Shown: positions 46,250-57,349 of the stretch, one piece after another
Layout of the letters: every line of letters begins with the position of its first letter
How positions within the stretch are numbered: position 1 is the stretch's first letter
NCBI GenBank assembly: GCA_030998225.1
Contig: JAPYXD010000484.1
Span: forward strand, 8,742,001-8,806,000
Direction of reading: 5' to 3'
Source of the DNA: Diplolepis rosae
Taxonomy: Eukaryota > Arthropoda > Insecta > Hymenoptera > Diplolepididae
DNA length: 64,000 nucleotides
Position numbers and translations under genes: made by a program
The notes under the pieces: generated by a model
Told to the model about the DNA's origin: nothing
What the model saw: the letters and a program-made list of their open reading frames with translations, nothing else
Databases searched by the model: none

Positions 46250-47311
46250 CTAAAATCTGTATACATTTCAGTCACTTTTTAATAAATTACATGATTAAAA
46301 TAATTTATTTTCTTCCCAATCTCTCAAAAAGAAAAAACAATCGTAGAACTTATTTAAGGAAACGATTTTACAGAACAACGCTTATTTCGTATCACACATA
46401 TTTTGGTGAAAAAAATCGAATTTTTTCAATATTAAAAATCAAAACATCAAATATACATGCTGTCGAGAAATTTCTTAATAAGAATGTGTAGACCTCATTT
46501 AGGCAAACAATTTTCCATCTAAACGTTTTTTTTGTATCTCACATATTTTGTCAAAAAAATGGAATTTTTGAATTTTAATCGTATTTTTTGGAATTGAAAC
46601 GAAAAATATATGTTTGATCAGAAACTGTGTGAGACAAAATTTGTAGATCTTTTTGAAACGAACCACTTTGTATTCTTACGTTTTTTTCGTATTTTACATA
46701 TTATTGTTAAAAAATTGAATTTTGGATTTTCAATAGTTTTTTTTTAATTAAAAAGAAAAATATGCATCTTATGAAAAAATGTTACAATTCAAATTTGTAG
46801 GACTTTATTTATTCAATAATATTGTATCATAACGTTTTTTCCTATCTCGTATAATTTAACTGGAAAATGGAATTTTGATATTGACTTTTTTCGAATTTGA
46901 ATATGCTGTAACATTTCTAATTTTGATTTAATCAAAAAATGTCATCAGGATAATTTTTAGAGATTTATGAGCACTATCTAAAACCAGTATTGAAATTTTT
47001 GATTTTTTCAAAAAATTATTTTCAAAAACACAAAAGTAGTGCTCCATCCCTCAATTGTGATTGGATGTGGCTGGTTAACGAACTTGTCCTTACTTTTTCG
47101 GCTCCGATAAAGTGTACCAAAGCTCAATTCAATCTGATGATTCTATCGAGAGTTATGCCGCACACGACCTACAGACAGACAGACAGACAGACACTTTCGT
47201 AAAAACCGTTTTTTCTGACTCAGGGGGTCTCAAAACATAAAGATTTGATAAAAATTTCAAAAGTCATTTTTCACATAAAACCAATACCTTCTCATCCATG
47301 ATGAGAATGTA
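46250..47311 (+). repeat. R1 dispersed repeat, copy D, inside the DDE transposon
   Basis: The copy runs from CTGTATACATTTCAGTCACT (about 46256) through GGATGTGGCTGGTTAACGAA and a CAGA run (47172-47191) to CATGATGAGAATGTAAAAA. It is close to copy A, lacks the GC-rich module, and ends exactly where the transposon's right inverted repeat begins. The ~360 bp before it (45887-46249) show no gene. Confidence 0.75.
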
Positions 47312-47572
47312 AAAATTTTGAAAAATACAGAAAACATTTTTTACCACTTTTTCTTGTCCGGAACTTTTTTTTAATTTTCTTATAAATTAATCTCGCTGGT
47401 ATAAAATTAATTTTTTTCATTTTTATTTCCCCCTCCATAACTCCCAAAAAACTCTAGTTTTAAGGTTACCAATTTAGGAAATTGAATAACTAGTTGGTGC
47501 CTACTTACGACATAAATTTGGACTTGATACGTGCGGGGGCAACTTTTACATACTTATCTCCCCAGACCCTTT

Positions 47573-48244
47573 ATTTCTCGTCTCTTAATTTTGATTTAAT
47601 TTCAATTTGTACATAGTATATTCAATAATATTAGGTTCAATTTGACTTGTAGTATTGTGAAGTCATTTCATGATACATTTTTTCAGTTCATATCAATTTT
47701 TTCCTTTGACAAGACGTCATGTCTCTTTTCTTTCGAAAATTTAAACTCAAAAGAGTTTACGTTTGCCTAAATTTGATTAGTGGAAACTTAATTTGACGCT
47801 TTACATTTTATGGTAAATATTTAATTCACAATTATTTTAATTTTGTGTAATTTTCCTTATTTTTTATAATAAATTTTAGTTTTCTTATTATCTTTAGATT
47901 TTATCAATTTGACTGCCATGGTTTGACCTTGCATTACATTGAAATTCTACTTGTAATAATTTTCATTGATTTTTGTTTGTTTTGACATTACGTCAGTTTC
48001 TTCTTATTTTCATTATTTAAAATTATCATTGATAGTTATAAAAAAACGTGAAAAGGACCTAAAAATAAAAGGCAAACGTTTCGGTCACATATGGGGGCCC
48101 TCTTCAGTGCAATAATTAAAAAATTAATTCAAAATTTCACTAAGGATTAAAATAGAGGAAATAATGCACAAATTCAAAGATTAATTCAAATTTCTGTAAA
48201 GATTAAAATGCAGAAAATAATGAAAGTAATCAAAATCAATAAGC
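47573..48244 (-). repeat. Penelope-associated repeat arm (inverted copy)
   Basis: 48020-48240 is the reverse complement of about 49290-49500: GGCAAACGTTTCGGTCACAT and GGGGGCCCTCTTCAGTGCAA against CACTGAAGAGGGCCCCATAT and AAAACGTTTGCC. 47930-48010 likewise matches about 49520-49600. The first ~350 bp may be the 3' continuation of the Penelope fragment beyond the DDE insertion. Linking these arms to Penelope is inference from position. Confidence 0.45.
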
Positions 48245-48248
48245 TTAA

Positions 48249-48969
48249 GGGAGCCGTGTTCTATCATTTTCGCCAAAATCGTAACTGAACTTTGTACATA
48301 GATTAAAAAAAAACTGCAAATGTTAGTTACATCAAACTTTCCACACATATAGTCCTTTATTATTAGAGTACAATAAAATTTTATTGTTTGTAAAAATCTT
48401 GACTGGAGTGCATTATTTATGCGACTGAAGTTGACTCTGCGCCGCGCGCAGTGGTAAACGGTGTGCAAGGTACAGCCGATTTGAAGGTTCCTATAACAAA
48501 AAAGTGTATATAAAAAATGTAGATAATTATATTATCTTGTAAATGACGTTCCGTTTTTTGCAAAAAAACATTTTTTAATATTTTTGTTTAATAAAAAAGA
48601 GTTAAAAAAACGAAAATTTTCGTATACTAGTGTAAAATTTTAAGAAAACAACAATATTTGTTTTACAAGCACGTCATTTACAAGATAATATAATTATCTA
48701 CATTTTTTATATACACTTTTTTTTAATAGGAACCTTCAAATCGGCTGTACCTTGCACACCGTTTACCACTGCGCGCGGCGCAGAGTCAACTTCATTCGCA
48801 TAAATAATGCACTCAAGTCAAGATTTTTACAAACAATAACATTTTTTTGTACTCTAATAATAAAGGACTATATGTGTGGAAAGTTTGATGTAACTAACAT
48901 TTGCAGTTTTTTTTTAATCTATGTACAAAGTTCAGTTACGATTTTGGCGAAAATGATAGAACGGTCTCC
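48249..48969. mobile_element. TTAA-flanked foldback, GGGAGCCGTGTTC ends
   Basis: TTAA at 48245-48248 and 48970-48973. GGGAGCCGTGTTCTATCATT pairs with AATGATAGAACGGTCTCC. Arms of ~300 bp include CACCGTTTACCACTGCGCGC and its complement, and AAGATAATATAATTATCTAC. The two mirror-image frames (95 and 73 codons, MHTVYHCARRRVNF) are simply the two arms read outward and inward. Confidence 0.8.
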
Positions 48970-49289
48970 TTAAAACTTATCTCATAGCTTGCAATTCGAA
49001 ATGAAGTAGTCCAGTATTCACATCACGTATTGAGTAAATATGTAGAATTCACTGTATTCGTTTAGTAAGTTACAATTAAACCGGCCGGGGAAGAGTTTGA
49101 AAGGATATCCAAAGTTTTAATTAGCAACATAAAATTTTGTATTGAATTTGCAAGCAGAGTTTTACAGAAATATGAATTATTATCAAATTTATATATGCTA
49201 TTTTACTCCGTGTTATTTGAGTATATTTAGTAATAAAAAGAAAATAGTTTATCTCTGAAATAAGTTTTATTCCGAGATGCTTTGAAAAA

Positions 49290-49715
49290 GTAAATTTAAG
49301 TTTTTTGATTTTGGTTACTTTATTTTCTGAATTTTAATCTTTACAGAAATTTCAATTTATCAATAAACTTATGCATTATTTCCTATATTTTAATCCTTAT
49401 CGAAATTTTGAATTAATCTTTTAATTATGGCACTGAAGAGGGCCCCATATGTGGCAAAACGTTTGCCTTTCATTTTTACGTCCTTTTTACGTTGTTTTTA
49501 TAACAACCATTAACAATTTTAAACAAAGAAAATAGGAAGAAACTGACCCAATGGAAAAACAAAAAGAAATCAATGAAAATAATGTAATTTCGGGTCAATA
49601 TAATAGCAAACATGTTTCCAAACATGTCACGTTATAATTCTACTTGTAATGTACGTATATTGGCTAATTTTATGTATGCTCTGATGATGCCTTTGGAGAG
49701 GAGGTGAAACTTTGG
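49290..49715 (+). repeat. Penelope-associated repeat arm with a hammerhead-like core
   Basis: Plus-strand counterpart of 47930-48240, continuing to TGTAATGTACGTATATTGGC and CTGATGATGCCTTTGGAGAG. CTGATGA at 49681-49687 and GAAAC at 49706-49710 have the order and spacing of a hammerhead ribozyme core, which Penelope-like elements are known to carry. The intervening stem II pairs only weakly (GCCT/AGGT) and the outer stems are unclear, so it may be dead. Confidence 0.4.
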
Positions 49716-49734
49716 AAAAATTGATAAATTTTTT

Positions 49735-49960
49735 AAATGAAATGATTTGAAATGAAAAACAAATTTAGTAACTTTGAGAAAATGTAATTCACATCTATAA
49801 TATAATAAAATTGACTTGAGTGTGATTAAGACCAAGCGCGAAGCACAAGGTCCAAACAGAACGGAGTGCAAAGCGCGACGATCGAATAACGCGCTAAAAC
49901 TTGGTAGCGAAGTGCGCGTTGAGAATGTGCCCGCAAAGTAGGCAGATTTTTTACATTACC
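49735..49960 (+). repeat. R1 GC-rich module, copy H
   Basis: AATTTAGTAACTTTGAGAAA, AATGTAATTCACAT and AAGACCAAGCGCGAAGCACA, then GCGCGTTGAGAATGTGCCCG, match 58990-59460 and 10165-10275. The R1 core is absent. Confidence 0.6.
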
Positions 49961-50169
49961 ATTATAAATAACAAGTTATTAGTTTCATTTCAAGTTATTT
50001 TTCCAATAGATTAATATTGAACTGGCTATCGAGACAAAACCATAAAAATCAGGCAAAATTAAATTAGAAATCAGTAATAACTCAAGAAATCAAGACATAA
50101 TTGAAATTTGAAAAGCGATTTGGATACTCAAATTTCTTTTGTTAAAATGACCTTTGCAATTGTCATTAA

Positions 50170-51038
50170 GGAGGTATCCTGGTCTAGATGCACAAATTTT
50201 ATACGTTTTTTGAAATTCGATATAAAAAAACAAAAAATATTTTTACCATCCATTTTTTATCAGATATGTATTGATATTTTAATAATACATAAAAATAATT
50301 TCAAAAAAAAAATTCAAAAAGTTACAGGCCGGTAAAGTGAGGAGTAAAAAAAAGGGTGCGTCCTGGTTGACACGATTCCAACCCTTCTAGTCATCTGGAT
50401 CAAAAAGAAAAAAAAGATTCTTAATCAGTAGGGATGTCATTATAGTCCCTACCTCAGAGAGAAAAAAAAATTTGCAAAATGGCGACTGTTTGAATGACAA
50501 CGTCATTTTTTACCCTTTTTTTCCAGTTAAATTTTTTTTTTAAATAGTAAAAGACGAAATTTTGATTTAAATCTGATAGAGGCGATAAAGGGTTACATAG
50601 AGAAGGTTCATGCCAAATTTCAAGTAAATCAGTTCATTGGTACTTGAGATATCATATCAACCGTGTTGAAAAAAGTAGTTTCGAGAAAAATGCGTTTAAA
50701 GATTTTGCTGCCGATGCACTAGTAAAACTTGCATCTTCTTCAACAGTATGTTGATTCCCTCGGAATTTTCTTTTTTTTTTGTTTATTTGAACGCGAAACA
50801 CTTCCTCTTTCACCTTTTCTATCCATTTTGCACTTAAAAAATTAAAATTAACACTCAAAATTTTTTATTTTTTCACTGCTTGAAGCAAACTAAGCTGAAC
50901 TAAGCATGGAAATATTTCAACAAAATATGTTACAGCAACCTCCGGTTGATTAAATTTATATTCTTGAAGGTATAAACTTTGAAAATATGCGACAACAAAA
51001 AAATCGATTTTTTCAAAATTCTAGACCAGAACACCCCC
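50170..51038. mobile_element. TTAA-flanked element, GGGGGTGTTCTGGTCTAGA ends
   Basis: TTAA at 50166-50169 and 51039-51042. The left end GGAGGTATCCTGGTCTAGA and the complement of the right end, GGGGGTGTTCTGGTCTAGA, agree at most positions. The interior has CGGTAAAGTGAGGAGTAAAA, an AG-rich strand and no credible frame. piggyBac-style target, no transposase. Confidence 0.7.
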
Positions 51039-51042
51039 TTAA

Positions 51043-51991
51043 AGTGATTAAGTGACCTCGGTAGTTTGTCAGAATCCTCAAGGGAACCATTTGGGTAGTA
51101 ATCAAGAAAACAAACGTTCTCGAGTTCGGTTTTTTCTCTTTCTCATCCCTTGTGGATATAGGACATGTTTTTGTGAAGATCCAAATTTATCGGCATGGTT
51201 GTCATGACTACACCTCGTTAAACGGCGTCACCTATATGAATGTACATATATTGCTTTCTGTGCAAGCGATGCAATACTCACTGATACAATGTGAAATTCT
51301 ATCTTCGATTTCACAAGTCGATACTATAAATAACATAAGATAATTGATATACATTTTTTTAAACTATGAAGTACTGGAAATTCTCGTACATTTGATGATT
51401 CTTTATAACAGTTTTGTTAGATTGGAAAAGAATTGAATCTGGTTCAATGATGAAATGCATTGATATTTTTCAATAAAAACGAGAGAAGATTTGCTTTCTG
51501 GTAGTTTATTGTGATTGAAGACAGGCTCACTTATACAAAAATGGGAAATCATGAAGGGTTAATCTTAACCCATTCCTACATTTCCTTCTCTTTTTGCTTC
51601 CTTCACTTTTATTCTTGCACATGCCCGACCCAGTTATGAAATAGTTTACCTGCCTTTCGTATTAACTCAGCGATACCGTACTTTAAAGCAGAAAGCATGT
51701 TCATGTCAGCATACAATTCGCAACAGTGCGATATCCGGAAGAGGTTTATTATAGAGCAAAGGAAATATGTCTGTTTAAGAGAATTCTCGTATTCATTGTA
51801 TCGCCCGCTGATATTCGATACAGAGCAGAGAAGTCACGTAAGTTCTCGTTATTTTATTACCGAGATATTATTTCCACTTTTTCTTTCACTGAGAAATTCT
51901 AAATGAAATAAGGTATATGATTAACTTTTATTTTATTCAAATAAATACCCTATGTAGGTACATGGTTAAAGTGATTTCCAACTTCAATAAT
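51043..51991. other. No gene recognised
   Basis: Fairly unique sequence with three short frames (51152, 51697 and 51917 starts, 63-69 codons) and no recognisable motif. A SINE or exon signal is not visible. Confidence 0.35.
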
Positions 51992-52505
51992 TTAAGGCTG
52001 TTTTCTTCCTCGAAAATTAGACCTCAGGCAAAAATAGATAATTTTGTTTTCAAAAATAGCAATGTTATTATTGAAGGGCTATTTTGGAAGAGAAAAGATT
52101 ATTTTACATGAAAAAAATTTGAAACACAGAAAAATAATCTTATTAATAAATTTTATTTTTGACCCAACTTTTTTTCTTATTGCTTCTTACCAAATTTTAA
52201 AAAATTATGCGATTCTAATAAATCATGAATCATTTTTTCAGAGAAAAGATTGTCCACAATTGGACTGTTTCTAATTTTTAGAAATAAATCCTTTAATGGC
52301 TGAAACCATTAAAAAAACATTTTCCAAAACGAAATTTTTATAAACAAATTGATGAATTTAGTAATAATTTATTCATTTTCGAAAATTGGAAATGGTTAAG
52401 TTGCAGGGAATCTTTTTCTTGAAAAAGTGATTTGTAATTTATTAAAATCGCATAATTTTTTAAAATTTGGTAAAAAGCAATATGAAAAAAAGTTGGGGCA
52501 ACAAT

Positions 52506-53430
52506 AATAGTATATTATGTGCCTAGGCGCATAATGAGGGTTATTACTCGACGAGGGACAATGCTCGCAGGAGATCGAAGCCGAGACCAAGCCGAGGCGC
52601 GATTAATCCTGCGAGCATTTTAAGGTGGCTTGATCGTTTTTGAAAAAAATTACAGACTGCTCTGAAACTTAGAGATTATCTTAATAAAATATGCTAGATT
52701 TATTTGGAAAAAAGAAATACCGTGGTTGACGATGTCATTGCTGAAAAAATCGCTACCGAAAAAATGTCAGTTTAACACGTAGTCTTATGGGATTCCTCGT
52801 CAAAATCGGCGAAACTCCGGAACAAAACACAAGTCCCCATAAATCAAATATATACTAGTACTTTCGATTTCGAGGAATCTATTAGTATTATAAAAACGAA
52901 GGGTTAACGACTTCAATCAAGAGAAAATTGCGAAAAAGGTACAGAATATAGAAATCGCTTCGAGGTGAAACTAATAATTTTTTACTATCGCTTTTTCCGG
53001 GGACTTTTCCGCGATTTCTTACCCTTCTACTCAGATGTTACTATAATACATATGATTATTAAAAAAATAAATAGCAATGAGCATTCATATAACACGCGCC
53101 CCCACGGTGTCCCTCACTTCATACGACACCAAACGCTCAAGCCACCTTAAGCGAGTCTCGTAATTACCCGCATTGTGTGCATTGGCACATATTCTATTTT
53201 ATGTAACTTCGGTGCGTATACGAGTTTTTATGCGTACCCTCGAATCCAATCTAGTTCCGGCCATTTTGATTTTCTCGATCTTGTGTAGTAGTAGCGTATT
53301 GTAATAGAGCATGCGCAGTTCAAATGTACAAGGCTTTGTCAGTATGGTGCCAACGCTGTACGAAGAAGAAGATTACGCTCCGCTGTATAGTGTAATACAC
53401 AACATTACGCTACTCTCAACTCACATAAAA
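52506..53430. repeat. Insertion within the foldback: GC-rich hairpin, itself interrupted
   Basis: Ignoring the element at 52624-53146, the insert pairs with itself. TATTATGTGCC, GAGGGTTATTACTCG and GCTCGCAGGA on the left meet TCCTGCGAGC, CGAGTCTCGTAATTACCC and GGCACATATTC on the right. The remaining ~230 bp (53200-53430) are less AT-rich with no frame. The outer border is approximate. Confidence 0.55.
52624..53146. mobile_element. TTAA-flanked element nested in the hairpin
   Basis: TTAA at 52620-52623 and 53147-53150 brackets GGTGGCTTGATCG and its partner GCTCAAGCCACC. Its ends resemble GGTAGTTGATCC of the surrounding family. Removing it rejoins CTGCGAGCATTTTAAGCGAG, completing the hairpin. 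Confidence 0.65.
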
Positions 53431-53637
53431 TTATTTTTCTGCATTTCACATTTTTTTCATGGAAATTTCTCTTCCAAAAGAGCCCTTCAATAATAATATT
53501 GCTATTCTTGAAAGCAAAATTATCTATTTTTACCAGAGGTCTAATTTTCGTGGATCAAGTACCTTAAGAGAAATCTATAAACAAATTCTAATTAATCTAT
53601 TTTGTAATTTTATTATTTTGAACGGAAGTAGCTAGTA

Positions 53638-54840
53638 TGAGGGGCACTATTTATATTTTGAGCCTTGGCAACACTGAGTGTTCTCAGGTGCCATCTGACA
53701 TTTGCACTGGAAAGTTTGACATTTTTGACCATAAACACCTTTAGAACGTTTTGTCATTTGAGCGTTATTTGTTTTGTTTACAGTGACTTGAACATTCACT
53801 CACCGACGAATTTCGTAAAAGTCGTCCAAAATCAGTTTTTGGGCCAGGAAACATTAATGCTGTGCAAAAACTGATAATGCAAAATCGTCATGTGACGTAA
53901 TGTGAGATTAAGGCAACCTTAGGCATTAGTTCCACCAGCATATGCGACATTTTTTTACATGTATGGATTTAAAAAAAAAAAAATTGTTAACATTTCTAAA
54001 AGTCTAACATCTTTTTCTGTAGCATTTTTTTATTAATTTAACCAAAATATGAATCGGGATTTTCGTAAAAATAATTTTCGTCGAGAAATATATCAACTTA
54101 AACTTTTGATAAAATTAGATAAAATTCTAAATTCTCTTCTACTTAAAATCCATTAACTCCGGTTGAAATAATCAAATCGATTTTAGGTTTGTTTCATTTT
54201 TTAGCTTATTACGTTAGGTTTTTAGATAAATACTTTTATAATTTTTTTTTTGTTAATTAACTATAGGTATTAGCAGTTTAATTGTTTAAACAATTTTCGC
54301 ATGTTTGCCCCTTCAGTGAAAGCCGCAATTAGCCTACCTCGAGAGATAATGTGCTTATAGTCGTGGAAAAACAGTACTAAAGATCGCAAAATTTCGATTA
54401 TTTCAAACGGAGATAATGAATTTTAAGTACAAGAGAATTTAGCATTTTATCCAATTTTATCAAAAGATGAAATTGGTATATTTCTCGAAAAATCCGATAC
54501 ACGTGTTGGTTAATTTATTTAAAAAAAGCTATACAAAAATTTATGCAAATCTAATTTTGAAATCAAAATGGGTTTACGATTTGTAAAAGAATTCATGTAC
54601 ATGCATTGCATGAACATTTAGCCGTGAAAAACATTTGTTCTCGTTGGATCCCACATAATTTGACAAAAGCTTAAAACGATGCAAGAGTCGATTGGTGCAA
54701 AAAATTCTCAAGAAATGTTCGAACGCATGCAAAAGTGTAAAGATCATAAAGGAAAATACTTTGAAAAACAATAAAGCCATTTTTGACGACAAATTACTGT
54801 TTTTCTTTATTAGGCTCAAAATATAAATAGTGCTCCTTGT
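53638..54840 (+). mobile_element. Third mariner: deleted, with a foldback inserted
   Basis: The ends GGGGCACTATTTATATTTTG (left) and CAAAATATAAATAGTGCTCC (right) are inverted, and TA flanks both (53636-53637, 54841-54842). Coding pieces are split by about 0.63 kb of palindromic non-mariner sequence (about 53955-54585), in which ATAAAATTCTAAATTCTCTT near 54122 pairs with sequence near 54425. CATGTA near both edges may be its target duplication. Confidence 0.8.
53795..54774 (+). pseudogene. Deleted mariner transposase remnant
   Basis: The left piece reads LTDEFRKSRPKSVFGPGNIN, AVQKLIMQNRHVT, stop, CEIKATLGISSTSIC, the mariner N-terminal DNA-binding part. After the insertion it continues MHEHLAV-like, then CSRW(I/D)PHNLTKA across frame changes (54600-54680). 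It then jumps directly to the family C-terminus, FERMQKCKDHKGKYFEKQ with stop at 54772-54774. The whole catalytic core is gone. The lineage differs from both mariners at 4-7 kb. Confidence 0.75.
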
Positions 54841-54842
54841 AT

Positions 54843-55402
54843 ACAATTTCAGTTGACTATTGTACAAACTTCCTTTGATAAGTTGAAGTTTGAATAATGT
54901 TGTTAATCAAATTTAAGTAATGTGCTGTCCCTTATGCTCTTTAAAAATCCTATGAAAAGTCCACTATTGCTCAAGTTTTTTTAAAATGTGGAATTTTAAT
55001 CTGCTCTGGAATTTTTTGTTAACCGTGAAGCTTGTTTCACTGGGAATCTAAATGTCATGTGGACTTTTCTTTCATGTCTACTGAAACTCAACATTTTACA
55101 ATTCCAGGATTTTGTATTACTCACAGTGAAAAGATGCATTGCACTTTTTCCTCTTGGTTGCCTTTTTCTAGTAAGTTTTTTGCTTCGCGGTTCCTCTTCT
55201 TACGATTCGCGGTTCGGTTTCTCTTGCAGGAAGATAAAATACACAAAGGATATTGAACATGTTATAACTTGAAACCGACTTTCTTTTCTACTGCTTACCC
55301 TTAGTTGGGAAACTGTGGGGAATATGCAAAAATGTCTTATCGTGAAAGCGGTTTAAAAGGACATTGACATTTTATATCCTTTCTCCACATTTTAATTATT
55401 TC
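54843..55402. other. No gene recognised
   Basis: Two overlapping 71-74-codon frames (55032-55272) include LPFSSKFFASRFLFLRFAVR and similar simple strings. They look like chance frames. No repeat ends. Confidence 0.35.
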
Positions 55403-55551
55403 TTAACTTTTTAGCTGCGGGGGTGGTCGATATATCGACCACTCAAGAGGCACAAAATATTTAATTTTTTTGGGCAAAATTTGATGTTTTGAATACGTAA
55501 AAAATAGTTTTTAAATTCCTTGAAACATTGTTCACCTTGAAAATCGGTATT

Positions 55552-55688
55552 TCAAGGTCAAATTTCATTTCTAGTAGAAGCGAGGATTTCAGAGTGTTTT
55601 CCTACGTAACTTGATGGACTGAATACGAAAAAATGCTGATAAACATCACTGAGGTATCCTTGACCTTGAAAATCTACAGTCAAGGTCA
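55552..55688. promoter_or_regulatory. TCAAGGTCA motifs, left cluster
   Basis: TCAAGGTCA at 55552-55560 and 55680-55688, and its inverse TGACCTTGA at 55661-55669. This nonamer is the known binding site of monomeric nuclear receptors such as FTZ-F1 and ERR. Whether any protein binds here is unknown. Confidence 0.35.
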
Positions 55689-56220
55689 CATTTCATTTTT
55701 TGCATAAGCGAAAGCTAGAGATGGCGTTTTAGCGTCATTGATGCGCTAAAAATGGGAAAAACCTTCTCAAAACTCGGCTTATACGCGGAAAAAAAGTCCA
55801 TTAAATTATATAGAACTAGTTCTATAGCAGAGGATACGACGGGTAGTTTAATAAAAGTTAAAATCGTCTTGGTTGTACATTGCGTTGACCTGTTCTACGA
55901 AATGTGTTTAAAAGTTCTATAAAATTTAAAGGCCTGGGAGACATAATGTCTAATAGAGGGCAGGGTACGGAAAATGTAGAATAGTTCTAGAAAATCTAAA
56001 ACGACAGCTAATATACAGTTTATATCGAAGAAGTCTCTAAACTATAGAGAACCGCTCTGTAAAATGCTGGCCGATTTTTCCACGAAAAAAAAAATATCTT
56101 TTATGTTATTATTATTATAATACTCTATGTTTTTACATATTCAGGTATACACAATAATACACTATTACACGAACAATCACTTACACTAATTACACTCGCA
56201 CGCTATTAAAATTTCTATTC

Positions 56221-56290
56221 GCCGCGGGATCGAACCCTCATTCGCATTGCTAATTCCTAATTCCTAACGCATAAACCCTCGCGACTAATC
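56221..56290 (-). tRNA. Degenerate tRNA-like sequence
   Basis: On the minus strand TTAGTCGCGAGGGTTTATGC precedes GGGTTCGATCCC (B-box) at the usual spacing, with a duplicated GGAATTA between. The cloverleaf is incomplete. Likely a tRNA-derived fragment captured in the TTAA element. Confidence 0.3.
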
Positions 56291-57193
56291 AAACTTGACA
56301 TACAAAAAAAAAAACTGACATATAAAGTACAGCTACAGGACCGTCTGATAAATTTTTGTGACATATTTCATCGAAAACTTTCGGAATTAAAGATTTAAAT
56401 GATTTATGGTTTCAAAATTTTTTCTTTCCTAATGAATAAATGCTTTTTCTCTCAATAAAATCATTAAATCTTTATTTAATTAAAAATCAAAAAAATTCAA
56501 TATTCTAAAATTATAAGACAAACAAGTGTTAAATTTACAAATTTAGAAAGTTTTAGAAATCTGAAGTATTTGAAATTGTAAAATTTCCTAAATCATAAAA
56601 TATCCGGAATTTCGACTCGATAAACGACAGCCTGAAATCTAAAACTTGGAACAGTTTAAAAACGCATGCATTGTAACGAAGAAGCGAGGAGAATAAGGGG
56701 AAATGGGACGAGTCGTTCTCGCATGCAAGAGTGACGAGGAAGGAAAAATGGCAACGCAGCTACATTTTACAGAACTGTGGTCTATAGATCTTATAAAGGA
56801 ATGGTTCACAAACACTCAATACCTTGAATCTGATTTCTATGGTAGTTTTCAACATTTTTTCAAGAATTTTTTTTTTATATGTAATTGAACTGGGGTATTT
56901 AGATCTTACAATGGTGTGATAATAAACTCTCAATACCTCAAATCTGATTTCTACGAAAATTTTCAACATGTTTTTATGAATTTCTCTATATATTTTATAG
57001 AACGTCTTTAATTCGGGATTCAATATAAAATTTACAGTACTCGTTAGAGTTACTCTAGATTTTTCCTGCATTAATTCCTGAAAGTTATACAAAACATAGA
57101 ACATTTGTTCACGGTTCGCTCGTATCCCCAACTCTTGAAATAATTCAAGAAAATTTAATGAACTTTTTTTTTCCGTGTACTAGAAATGAAATT

Positions 57194-57349
57194 TGACCTT
57201 GAATTGGCGATTTTCAAGGTCAAGGGTGTCGCGGGAATTTTTTACTATTTTTTACGTATTCAGCGCATCAAACTACATACGAAAACCTTCAAAAACCTGG
57301 CTTATATTAGTAATAAAATTTAACCTTGAATTGGCGATTTTCAAGGTCA
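57194..57349. promoter_or_regulatory. TCAAGGTCA motifs, right cluster
   Basis: TCAAGGTCA at 57214-57222 and 57341-57349 and TGACCTTGA at 57194-57202, within two tandem ~120-bp units. The arrangement mirrors the left cluster. Confidence 0.35.

Larger units (their letters stand above)
43329..47572 (-). mobile_element. 4.2-kb DDE/SWIM DNA transposon with ~260-bp terminal inverted repeats
   Basis: AAAGGGTCTAGGGAGATAAG at the left and CTTATCTCCCCAGACCCTTT at the right begin inverted repeats that match to about 43592 and 47312. Internal landmarks include TTGCCCCCGCACGTATCAAG and CAACTAGTTATTCAATTTCC. One transposase pseudogene lies inside on the minus strand, and an R1 copy occupies the right third. 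No exact target duplication is visible (TTCTTCAC left, ATTTCTCG right). It interrupts the sequence downstream of a Penelope-like fragment. Confidence 0.8.
51996..53563. mobile_element. TTAA-flanked foldback, copy 3 of the 1313 family, with nested insertions
   Basis: TTAA at 51992-51995 and 53564-53567. CGAAAATTAGACCTCAGGCA on the left pairs with CAGAGGTCTAATTTTCGTGG on the right. The sequence matches 1313-1980 up to about 52505 (AAAAAGTTGGGGCAA) and from about 53430 (ATAAAATTATTTTTCTG). About 0.92 kb of foreign DNA lies between. Confidence 0.7.

Noticed and set aside
48181..48973. Mirror-image frames MHTVYHCARRRVNF on opposite strands
   Set aside because: They are the two arms of the TTAA-flanked foldback at 48249-48969, not a gene pair.
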